This document shows positions 1-12,400 of a stretch of 64,000 bases of DNA, one piece after another. The translations under genes were made by a program, and so were the position numbers. The stretch's first letter is position 1; each line of letters opens with the position of its first letter. Below the pieces are notes generated by a model. That model worked only from the letters and a program-made list of their open reading frames with translations. It was not told where the DNA came from and ran no database searches. The stretch lies in the NCBI GenBank assembly GCA_025267735.1, contig CM046303.1, positions 46,017,380 to 46,081,379 on the forward strand, written 5' to 3'. This DNA is from Mactra quadrangularis. Taxonomy: Eukaryota; Mollusca; Bivalvia; Venerida; Mactridae.

Positions 1-338
1 ATATTTATTTAGACGCTTATGTTCAATATAACTGATCCAAACTGTTTTAGAGCTTAATTATGTAATTCAACGTAAGTTTTTCTATAATTTGACTTTATCT
101 CTTAGTCTTACTGAGATTAAAACTGTTGTTTGAAGTGTTGACAACATAAATTCTGCTGTCGGTTTTGATCTACTTTTACTTTGAAATGCAATTAATAACA
201 CGAAATTATTGAAGTAAATTTTGCATTTTTTTAAAAAAAATCTTGTTCATTAGAGGAGGTTTGAAATAGATAAATGTCTTTTTTCTTTGCAGTCAAAAAC
301 CAGTGTTACTTTTTACAATGGGACTTTAAAGGATATAC
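1..338. other. 3' flank or intron of chitinase
   Basis: AT-rich, no open frame or repeat recognised. It is 3'UTR/intergenic if the TAA at 339-341 is the stop, or intron if the gtaagt donor is used. Confidence 0.4.
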
Positions 339-488
339 TTACACTGGGTTACCAGTTGCTGAGTTGAGTTCTTGAACAATAGCGTTCATCAATGGGTATT
401 TACCCTGACCACACATACCACTGAAATCATCCAGATCCAAAGCCCATACCATGATACCTCCTAATTGATGTTGTTTAACGAAATCAAC
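339..488 (-). CDS. Chitinase coding exon 8 (last in window)
   Basis: Encodes [20 protein letters not shown] and the [11 protein letters not shown] end of the catalytic domain. The minus strand ends CCAGTGTAAGT: either GTG-TAA stops translation (exon to 339), or GT|GTAAGT is a splice donor (exon to 343) leading to sequence outside the window. Both readings are good. Confidence 0.85.
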   Translation of the reverse strand, partial: VDFVKQHQLGGIMVWALDLDDFSGMCGQGKYPLMNAIVQELNSATGNPV

Positions 489-3400
489 CTGTATCACAAA
501 TAAATGATATCACAAAGGTGCAACCAATCATGTTATGAACAGCAACATACCCACCACACAGTAAAAAACGAAGAGCGTGATGTTTTAGATTTATAACTTA
601 CTGTTGTAAGAATGACACCACAAACAGAAAACGAAAACAAGACCCTTAAGTGGTTTACATTGTACATGTACCACCTTGGGACAAAAAGTGGGATTTAATT
701 AAGCACTTCCGGGTGCACTTCTTCACATATGCCCCAGCAGAGGCATTGGGGTTTAAAATATGAAATGACATGAACGCTGTGAACATTGACCTTTGACTTC
801 TATTTTCAGCAGTATTGATTTGATTAATTTTAATTCTGACACACTATGTTTCACTGCTGAGTGAATCCTAGTACATCTACACCGTGTGACGGTTTTATTT
901 CTTTGAACTGTCAATATTAAACGTTAAAACTTAATTCAACGACAATGATTGATATGTGTTAAGTCATGGATTAATAGATTAACAATTTGTACTTAAAAGA
1001 CTCATTGATCATGATTACGTCTATATGATATAATATGGCAGTGTCCATAATTGAAAACAACACTATATATGTAGTCACATGATTACCAAAGAATGTATAA
1101 ATAATAATTACCTTTAGTTTAAGACTATCAGGATCATCATAACCAACCCACAAATCACCCTTTACCATATAAGGTACTTTCTGTTCATTCTCATAATATT
1201 TAGTAGCTCCACCTTGTAATAACTTGCAGACCTAAACGTATGATGGATATGAACATTTTAATACATGTTTTATTAGGTAACTTTAGCAGGTAATCTTATT
1301 TATTTTATTTATTGGAGTTAACGCCGTGCCAACACAATTTAGGTTATTTTACGGCGTCCGGCTCACATAACCTAGCTTTCCTGGACCATTGTCTATAACC
1401 AGTACTCACCTACCCTTCCACAAGGCCGGAAAATTCTCCATATTATCTAATCCATAGAGGAAATCGACATTATTGTCAAATTTTCATGGAAGGGTATAAC
1501 TTCCCCGGGTAGCAGGTAATCATAAGAATTGAATGATTTTAAAGACCGCAGCACTACGACTAAATGGAATATTACAATGCGACGTGAAAGATTGCAAATT
1601 ACTAAATTGTACTAAAATTTGAAGTGTTAAACCCCCAAATAGCAGTATGTACTTACATATTGAAGTCACGATATGTTGAAATTATGAATATTTACAAATA
1701 CAGAGACTATTATGGGCCACATCTTGTCCTAAAAATGTCATAGCGCGTTTAGGATAAAATAAAACACATACAAAATCATATTTTGACCTTCTAGTACAGT
1801 TTATATCTAATAAGAATGTGACATCATGTTACTGTATTTACATATCTAAAAGAATCACATCACGATTTTGAAGAGATTGTACATGACTTTTAGTTTACAC
1901 TTTGTTGTTAAACTCTCTCTTGAAACAAGTACTAAAACTGAAATAAATCCCTCTCAAGTCCACGTCATGGTCTCCTAGTACTGAACAAGCAGGATAATGT
2001 TTGTTGCTGAAGAAAACAGCTCAGGATCTTGGATGTGATTCGAACCAACACATAGATGAGTATCCAATGACTACCAGTCCCACGTCGTAACCACTCGGCC
2101 ATGCCCACATCAATTTATCAGTGAGCTAACACTTACCTCATAATAAGATTTGAACCCGGCTTCACTGGTGTATTGTCCAGCAGCCCCGGCACCAGAAGCA
2201 GGACAACCAATAGATGTGTCAGATGCTCCCCATGGTAGCTTGAATGATCTTCCGTACAATGGCATACCAAGATTCAACTTTTCTGCAGGTGCTCCTAATT
2301 GCAAGTAGTAGTTGACAATCCAATCCTTAATAGAAATATAAGAACACTTAAATTGAAAGAAACACTGACAAGCTAATGATACAATGCCATATTTGAAAAA
2401 GAGACAATTAAAAACCAATAATTCAAGAACATGTTATTAAAAATAAACGATAAAAAACGAATAATTCAAAGACATATTTGAAAAATAGACTATGAGAAAC
2501 TAATGATTCAATATCAAGTTATAAAAAAGACTATAAGAAACAAATAATAAAAGAACAGGTAAGTAAATATTAATGATGATAAAACAATGATTCAAGGACT
2601 TATTTGAAAAAATACGAGGAAAAACTAATGATACAAGAACAGTTAGATAAAAAGACAATGAAAAACTATTGATACGAGAACATTGGAAAAAGAGACAATA
2701 AAAAGCTAATGATCCAAGAATATTTAGTTTAAAAAACGATTAAAACTAATGATACAAAAAAACATGTTAGAAAAATAAACGACGGAAAGCTAATCATATC
2801 AAAACTTGTTAGAAAAATAAACGATGAAAAGCTACTGATATCAAAACTTGTTAGAAAAATAGACAATGAAAAACTAAGGATACAAGAACGTGTTTGAAAT
2901 ATAAATGATGAAAACCTAACGATACAAGAACATTTAGTAAAATAAACGATGAAACATATATGCTGTGTGCTTAGTTCATCGTTAGGAGGTCGTGTGCTTG
3001 TTGCTTACCAGCAGTGTGTGATACAATTAGTTCTGTAAAGAAGTCTGTGCAATATTGGAGATACAAAGTTCAATGTGTTTGTGTTAAAACAAGTTTATAC
3101 CGTCAATAAAACAAGAAAGTGCATATACACAACGTGGTTACACGATGGCGACATTATATACAAACATCTCGGGAAGAGATAAGTAAATAAAATGGGATGT
3201 ATTACGTTGACTTATTCTTTCTCTTAAGAGTTAAGTGACCTTCTTAACTATGCTCTAGTGTACCTACATCGTTTAAGTATGTGTCATTTCCAGTTTCGGT
3301 GCTTCTTGGATACAATGGTGCATGATGTCCAGTATGGTCTTCCCATGATCCATGAAGATCGTATGCCATCAAATTGATGAAATCCAGATTGCTGGAATAA

Positions 3401-6400
3401 GATAAGCATGTGCATTTAGTAAGGCTCACCAATTTAGCCACTAAAATACATTTTGAACCATTTTTTTATTACTTCATTTAAGCGTGATAATATTTCGTTG
3501 TTTTTTTACGAAATATTATATCGGTTTCACGAATATTATTTAGAATTGATTCAAATTGAAAAAATAATTCTAACATAATTCATATCAGGAAACTACTTTT
3601 TGACAAAATACTTTTTATTGCCTGTGGTGGGTCACCTCCTTATCACACACAGCACACTACATTTATTCCATGGTAAATATAATGAAAATTTTGGTGATAA
3701 AACAATTAAACTATACCTAGCTAGTTTAGGTACTTCATAAGCTGTATCAATCTTATCTTTACCACATCCTACAGCTGCAGATAATAGAAGTCTTTCTTTT
3801 CCAGCTGGTACTGACTCTCTGACAAATTCATCATGTAAAGTCTGAAATATATGTTTTCATATATCTTTATGTGATTGCTAAGTGAGTAACTATGGAATAT
3901 TTGTATCTTGCTGATGTGTGCAATGTTTAACACTTAAGAAACTGTATTTTTTGTGAAGACAATATATGTCCTGTTCTGTTCTGTTCAGTTCAGTTCTGTT
4001 TCGCTTAAGTTCAAAACAGAACAGAACACATAGTACATTGCAGTGGTTAAGTTTCACTCATCATTCCAATACAAGTAAATACATACGCCATGATAACCTG
4101 TCAATTAGATCAAAAATATTTCCACTGCGTCTTGTACGAGTAAAATGCCTGATTTCTCTTTACATTCCACTTTGTATATTTTGAGGTATTTTTTATATTC
4201 CTGCCTCATATGATATTATGACTGAATATTTGGCTGCAACAAATGTAATATATATCAACAATTAAGTAAAGCATTGAAATACACTAAACGATGTTTGTAT
4301 TTGTTTCAATCATGTTTCCTTGTGACCTTCAAGTTTTCTTATAAAAAGGATTTCAATAAATAAAGCTAACGGAGGATGTAAGCGTCTATGCAAAGTCATC
4401 TGAATCGTTAAATGTTAAAGAATGTTGTTTGACACAATGACGAACAAAGCAACACAGCTAAATAATAAAAATTGTAAAATTGTATAAACAAGTTGTAAAG
4501 TGTAAGTTTTAGATGCTTTCTGGGTAAAACATTCTTGCTCATAAATGATTGAGGTCAAATGAACTTATGCATATTATGTTTAAATATTACGACATTTAAC
4601 TTTAAGCAATGACATTTTCCATCAATTTCGAAAACTTTGTCTTAAGTTTTGTCAGCTTTACGGCCATAAATGTCATCTTCAAATGTATTCGAAAAAAAAA
4701 TGGATTTTTTACTTAGTGTTATACTATAAAAAGTAAATTTCTGTAGCGCCTTTTCGCCTCTATCAAGTTATGCTTTAAGATATTCTGCATTGACGAGACA
4801 GAAAACATGGTCTAAATCATTTGATATTCAACAACATCTATTAAGGTAAACACTTACTCATTTTGCACCAATTTCTCTTTTTAGCATAATACTCTAACGA
4901 CATCAAAGCGCGGAAAGAATAATTCAGATAATTCTAATTTGGTTCAGTCCTGTTTGTTATCCCTAAATCCTTAAAGCAATAATTAAGTCAAACAAAAGAC
5001 TAGGTAATTTGCAACATGCTATTTGCAGATGATAAAGAGAAACAATGACAGATTGCATTTTTGAAAAAAAGTTAGTTTATGAGCTATTTGATTCTTTTCT
5101 AGTTTTGACTGTTGAAAGAATTCGATGGCGTGTTTGCCTTCTGCACATCAAATGCCTAAATTCCATGGAGTTAAAGAAGAACCAATTTTATTACCTGAAC
5201 AAGTTGGGTATATCTTTGTTTATCCTGAGGAGGACTTCCTCTGTTAGCTGGATATTCCCAATCTAAATCTAGACCATCAAATCCGTTCTTTCTCAAGAAG
5301 GCAATTGAAGTTGTAGCAAATTCGTTGATACCACTTTGTGATGAAACCATACGTGTAAATGGTGCTGATCCCATGTTCCATCCACCAACAGCTAACATCA
5401 GTTTTACAGATGGATTCTGCTGTCTAATGGCGGCGAATCTTTCATACCTGGATTAGACATTAAAACTATTTTACTCATTTATTAGATGAATAATGAATGT
5501 TAGTGCATAGTTATTTAAGAACAATGTTGTTCGGCGCAATATGACCTTTTTGTGTTGGTGCGCCGTAAAACCCAAACAAACAAACAAGAACAAGGTTGTC
5601 TGGTCAATATTTTAAATAACAAAGTAAAAAAACACTGATAACTACTTGTGTGACCGAGTGATTACAACGTACGATTGGTAATCATTTGGTATTCTGTGTC
5701 GGTTCGAGTCATCTCTCCGTCAATAGATGTCCTATATATATAGCTGTCATTATTATGAAGTACTGGCATCCCGCAGAACCTCCCGCCCAGATGATCGTTG
5801 TATTCAACAGTCAATGTTTAGCTTTTATTCACTACCAATAGGATCATATTTTTAAAATTTCATTCTTTTAAATTGGGTCGTCCAACCTTTCTGACGGTGT
5901 GCGAAAGTTTCGGTATGCGCCAAAAGCAACTACTTTTAGGTCTAAAGCAACTAGTGCTACATGGGTACCAACAATCCGAATGCCTATCCTCTCCAGAACG
6001 TTTATTCTAGCACAAATTTACACACAATGTTCATCATTAGAATTTTTGAAATGATGCTTAAGTATCCTATTAGAATTATCTTTTTTTTATCCCAGTCCCC
6101 GATATAAAGTGTAATTCAAGAATTCTGAACCACAAGGCTATAATTTGCCCTAGTTAAGGAATAGAAAAAGCATGCATGTAGAAATAACACTCGCATCTTC
6201 TCGTAAACAAGGAAATTTCAATGTAGATTATTTTAGTTCTATTACCATAACTGTACTGTCATATAATATTTCATATATTTAAATGTTTGTGCGACCTTGT
6301 GAATTGCATAACTGTTTGTCATTTGAGGAATTCTACATTTGTCTTATTATCATTATTCTCTGTAGATTGTCAAACGATTGTTTTGTTTTTGTTTGGGTTT

Positions 6401-9400
6401 AACGCCGTAGCCACACATATAAGGTCATATAACGGCGGTCAGTCAACCTACTCACTCCTCCCGGAAAGGCTAGATCTCTGGATTTAGCTGTTAACCGACT
6501 ACTAAGCACATACTTTCGTCAGTGACTGACAACTGCCCTACATAATTAAAAATCATTGGTAGGAGGGAGAATGACCGTAGAAATAATTTCATAACCAAGC
6601 TCCACGAAAGTATGCCCCGCCTGGGAATCGAACCCACGACCCCTCGATCAGTAGACTTGCGTGCTACCAACTGAGCTAGCCGGGCGGCTTTTGTCAAACG
6701 TCTTAGCATGTTAACTTGGATAAAACTATAGAAGACAACGGTCCTGGCATTAAGAAACATAAAGCAAAAACGATGGAAGCAAGCTATTTGATAATTTAGT
6801 TCAGTAATTATTTTGCTTTGACACATCACAAGTTTATCTTAGGAATGTTCAATCAAATTTCAGGAAATGTTTTCATTGTATTGTAATCTGCTCTTACCAA
6901 ATATGGTTACTATAAATAGAACGCTGCAGAATGACTAATTGTTTACTTCCGGTTATAAATCACGATTATTTCGTTCAAATGGTACATAAATTATGTTAAA
7001 TTGGCTCGGCTGCTGTAAAATGACAAATACATAAAATATGAAAAATAATTTATTCTGATGATGAAATTGTTCATCATACTTGGCATAATTATAGAGAGCT
7101 ATAAATGTCAGATATATTGTGCATCGTTAATTGCTGATGTTCCGTCGTGATGCCAACATAACATGTCAGCCTCTGTCACGATCTTCTACTCCAACTCTCA
7201 ATATTTCAAAAAGTCTGTTCCATTTAAAAGGTTATTGTCATCGGAATAGAATAAGAGTCATTATATTATTATAAGCGAAGCATAGTATAATATTATTGTA
7301 CACATGTATATCTTGAGCTGTGCTGTGCTGTACTATGATGTCCTGTGATGTGCTGAGCTGTGCTGTAGTGTGCAGTGTAGTACAGTGCTATAGCAGTGAA
7401 GTGCATGGCAATGCAGTGCCTTATTGTGCACTGTAATGCAATGTTTTGCAGTGAAGTGCAGGGAAATGAAGTAATGTTTTGTACAGTGTTGCGCAGTGTT
7501 TTTGCAGTGACGTACAGGGCAATGCAGTGCCTTACTTAACAGTAAAGTACAGTGCTTTGCAGTGTGGAGCTGTGCTGTTGTGCTGTGCTGTTGTGCTCTT
7601 CTATGCAGTGCTCTACTGTGCTGTATTGTACTTAAGTTACTTCGATTATTATGAGTAAAAATCAAATATCAGTTTAAAAACTCACAATTACTCCATGAAA
7701 ATGCAATGAAAATTCAGTTGAAAACACTATTATACAAATATACGTGTATTATGACCCAATTATTTTTTTAATTACTAGTATAATATTGTAATGATTTTTA
7801 AATAGACTTTATATTCTCATCTGAACGTGCTCATTTTGACACTATGTCTTCATCAGCAATGAAACAATCAACAAAAATGTCGTATAAAAGAACGCATTGT
7901 TTTAAACGGGAATGTAATGTCATAAATTGTTAAACAAGGAAGACAATTTTGAAAATCCATCACGTTTCATTCTTGACCAAATAGTAAATTATTTTTATTC
8001 ATCAGTCATTTTCTGTTTATTTCACTTTTTCACATATCTGAACACTAATTTTATTAATCAATTAAAAGACGTTTATTGAATTCATAACTTATCACGTAAT
8101 CAATTGTAACCCGTTTTTTATAACAACAATTTGAACATTCTATTTATCGAACATTTATGGATTAAAATAATGCCGAATTTCGTTTAGGCTGCGATAATTA
8201 TTAAGATCCGTCAAAGAAATAAATTTAAGAATTAATCGTAACTGGGTATTGTAAACATTACGTTTTTAATATTTTCACTTTTTAATGTTTGGACATTGTA
8301 TGTGATATTTAATAACTTAAGTGTCGACTTGGCGTGCTGTAATGTTGTTAATTTACAGTGGTTTTTAGGCACATGACCTTTAGAATGTTAATTAACACTT
8401 TCTTTTCGTCAAATTCTCGAAGCAGTAGGGCTGTGGATCGTTGAGCAAGTGGCGATCCGATCCGAACCACGATTCATGTGTAGCGATTCACGAATCAAAA
8501 CACGGATCACTAGTTAATGGAGAAGCATACGGAATTTATGTACATGTAATAACAAAAATAAGTGAAGAATTACAGAAGCTTTAACTAAATGGAACACCAA
8601 GTACTCCAAACATTTCTATTACCAGGTGTTTTACGGTCATTTTCAGTGAAAACATTTTTGTTTAAACGAATTTTGAATTAAATTAAAAATTTCATTAGTA
8701 GTGCGTTTCGTTTTTTGTGGTAATTAAGCTGAAAATGTTCTTTCATTATTTCCAAAAATAGATCGCGATCCGACGATTTCGGACTTGACGAATATTCGTA
8801 TTCGATTTTCTGGTCAGGATCGCGAATATCCGAGTACTCAGATACTCGCATCAGCCCTACAACGCAGTCAAATAGGAAATATTCAAATCGCGCATAAATG
8901 AATAAATTGCTATGCACGAATATGCCTACATCAGCTTGTATGTTGTAACTATTTATTCTGAATCTCATGCACAAAATGTCTGTTGCAAATGATCTAGTTT
9001 ACCCCTAGATTCGAGTTTTCTGTGGAGGATCAAACAATCAAGCCTCACAAATTCAATTGATTTTCTCGAGGTTAGAAAAGTATTAGTAACTCTATGTGTT
9101 ATAAGATATATAGACCATGAACACTCTTGCATTTGATATAACTTGGTATTTCAAAGGAAAATATACACTGGCTATATATCAATTAAGTACAGAAAAAAGG
9201 AGGTCATATTTGTTTATTATCATGTCATTTTTGAAACGAAATGTGTAAACCAAAATACAAGATTGTATGGTTTTTAGGTTTCATGGCCAAGCTAGTATTC
9301 AAGTAGAAATATTACAAGATCACAGCACTTCCGGACATAACATCATTAATTATGGATATGCTCCTTTTGTATACAGAATCATTAATCATTTACATTCATT

Positions 9401-12400
9401 AATCATTGAATTCTAGTAAGGACTGTTGTTTTCACTTCATAGCGAACTATGACCCCTTGACAAGGCTGTGGTCTAAACAAAATGTTAACATTAACTGTTT
9501 TCTATAAACTTGAATGAAGATGTCTCATTCGGAAGAAATTCTATTTTAAGAATGTCTGAGGGTGGTTTTTTTACTGAATATTGTGCGTTTTTGTAAATCG
9601 TATTGCACGAATTGAATCTGTTTATTGTGGTATTCCTGATTAAGATGCTTGTTGGAAACTTTATGAACTATGTACATAGGTCTTTAAAACAATTATAGTA
9701 TTTTGCACGTCCCCATGATTTTTGCATTTACAAAATGGTGTTAAACGTTTGCAGTAAGTGAAGTGATATAATCCAATGATCATGCAAGATAAGGCACTAG
9801 CTCTTCATGCTTACATTCGAAGTAAGTGTTTAAGTTTCAATTACCTCAACTTATATTTTAAATATATAAAATGTATCATATTATATAATCATAGCGTCTG
9901 TGTGTACATGATTAGACGCTTTACCAAAAACACAATACAATGGTTTTCATGCAACGTATAAAGCTACATCTCACTACTCTTTCCCTCACCGCCCCCATCA
10001 CTCTATTCGCCTTTTTTCTCTCCCTCTTTGGACAACATTAACACAAAAAGCATTAAGATTAAAGGTACTCATTCGCAGATTTCAACTTAAATATCAACTT
10101 TTTCTAAAACTATCAAAATTGTATGGAAACATTTTGGAAGCAGGAAAGTAGTGTTCTGATACTGACAATTTAGTGCAAATTGACATTCAACTACAAATGA
10201 TGGTGTTTTATGTATCACATATCTACCCCGTATGTCACGGTAGAGACAATTTTAGTGCATTTTTGTAACTTTTATAGTATATTTCTTGCAACCTATAGGT
10301 CAGTTTGTCTTAAAATAATTGAAAAAAAAGAAAAAAAATTTGACTCAATAACAGACACGGAATGGTATTTTGAAAAAAAAATAGAAAAGAATTAACCAAA
10401 TCTGTGAACTAGTACCTTAAAACTGCAACTACGACTCTAAGACAAATTATAAACATAACCCATAAAATAATCCATAAAATAATCCATAAAATAATCCATA
10501 AAACAATCCATAAAATAAAATAATGTCATCCATAAAATAATCCATAAAATATCTAAGAATACTCCATATTAGATTAGTTAATGTTACAATTTATCTATAA
10601 ATAACCCATACATTATCATAAATAATCCATAAAATTAATTAATTTATTTATTTATTGGAGTTAACGCCGTGTCAACACAATTTTAGGTCATTTTACGGCG
10701 TCCAGCGCACCTAACCTAGCTTTCCTGGATCATTGTCTATAACCAGTACTCACCTACCCTTCCACAAGGCCGGAAACTTCTCCATATTATCTAATCAATG
10801 GAGGAAAATCGACGTTTTTGTCAAATTTTCATGGAAGAGTATAACCTCCCCGGGTGGGATTCGAACCCGCACCCCCTCGGGCATAAAATTAATACATGTG
10901 TACTTACATTCCCTTCATCCAAGGTGTAGATTCGTCATTCCATTCAAATGCTGCTAATTTATTACCAATCATCTTAGCGAATGCATAAATGATATGTGTA
11001 CATAAACTAGGATCAATGTTTTCAGGGTAGAATTTAGCTGGTCCATTTCTGTACTGAGCCCAGTTTGTATGATAACAAACACGCCTGTATGATGCTGCAA
11101 TAAAGTAATTGAATGTTATGGTCTAAATTTCGTACTGATGCACGTTCAGTAACTTAACAGCTATTACCCCTAATGATCGGGCTGCAGGTATCTATTTATT
11201 AGGGGTGTAACAATACGGTTAAAACCATATGGCAATATATTGCAATGTGCAAGACCCGGATTGCAATATATTGCAATATGTATCGGTTTTAAGTAGACAT
11301 GCAAAGCATGAAGCAATGCATATGCATTGTTACAAGTATTTTCAAGTAATATTTTATCCAAATATTTCAACGACTTGTGTAAAAAGGATTATATGTTAGA
11401 AAATGCTTATTTTGGAACAGACTTTCCAAAAAATTATTCTCTCATTTGACGAATTGTATATCATATTAAAGCACAAGTAGATAGTTTCAAGTTTTCAACA
11501 CCCTTTTTAAATAATTAGATTCTGATAAAAACAATCAGTACGGCATATAACTACAAAAACCGGTTCAGATAAAAACGAACCGGTTAAAAACCGTATGAAT
11601 TCATATTGCAATATTAACTGGTATATCGGTTAACCGTAACACCCCTACTATTTATTATTCTCCATTGGGAGTCTTTCACGCCGCTTAATGCTGCCGACAT
11701 AGTGGCGCAACGGAATTATACTCTTCTCGCAAGTATCATATTACAACGGGATGGCGTGAAGGGATCATGCATTTTCTTGTACATAAATTTCTTGCTCTAG
11801 GACATAGCAGTGGCCCTGATGGGTTTCGAACTCAGGACTTTTCGACCCTTAACGGCCTATCACTTAAATACTGCCCCTACAACTGCAATAACATAAAACC
11901 CATTTAAATAAACCCTCCTAACTATCTCAGTAGGTAGAACATCTAACGACGAATCAAGGGAAAATGGGTTCCATTCCATGACGATATCTAAATACTTTAG
12001 AGAAATTTGATCATGTTGATTTACTATGACCATTCTCTCCCGAAATTCTATGTTTCAAGCATGGCAGCGGTCAACCATTCGCGAAGGTATGTCCTTATCC
12101 TAGGTTACATTGTGAAAATCTCTGGTCCAGATACTTAGGCATGTTCACCGAGTGTTAAAATTAACACTGCAAAATAGGACGTTAAGGGTTTACTTTACAT
12201 TTCAAATAGCCTTATTTCACCATATTTTTCATTAAAATCTGCTGATAAAAGTTAAATGTATTAAATGATCAAATGGTAGGGTACGTGACAATGTTCATTT
12301 ATAGCTACATGTACTAACAATGCCGTGGAACAATCTCCGATTTAACAAGAAATCAAGAGAAATAAAGTTTTTTAACATTTTAACTTATAATATGCATTTG

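Noticed and set aside
6600..6690. Apparent tRNA gene on the minus strand with good boxes A and B
   Set aside because: It is the head of a repeated SINE with target duplications; several diverged copies exist here and the 3' part of a tRNA fold is not kept.
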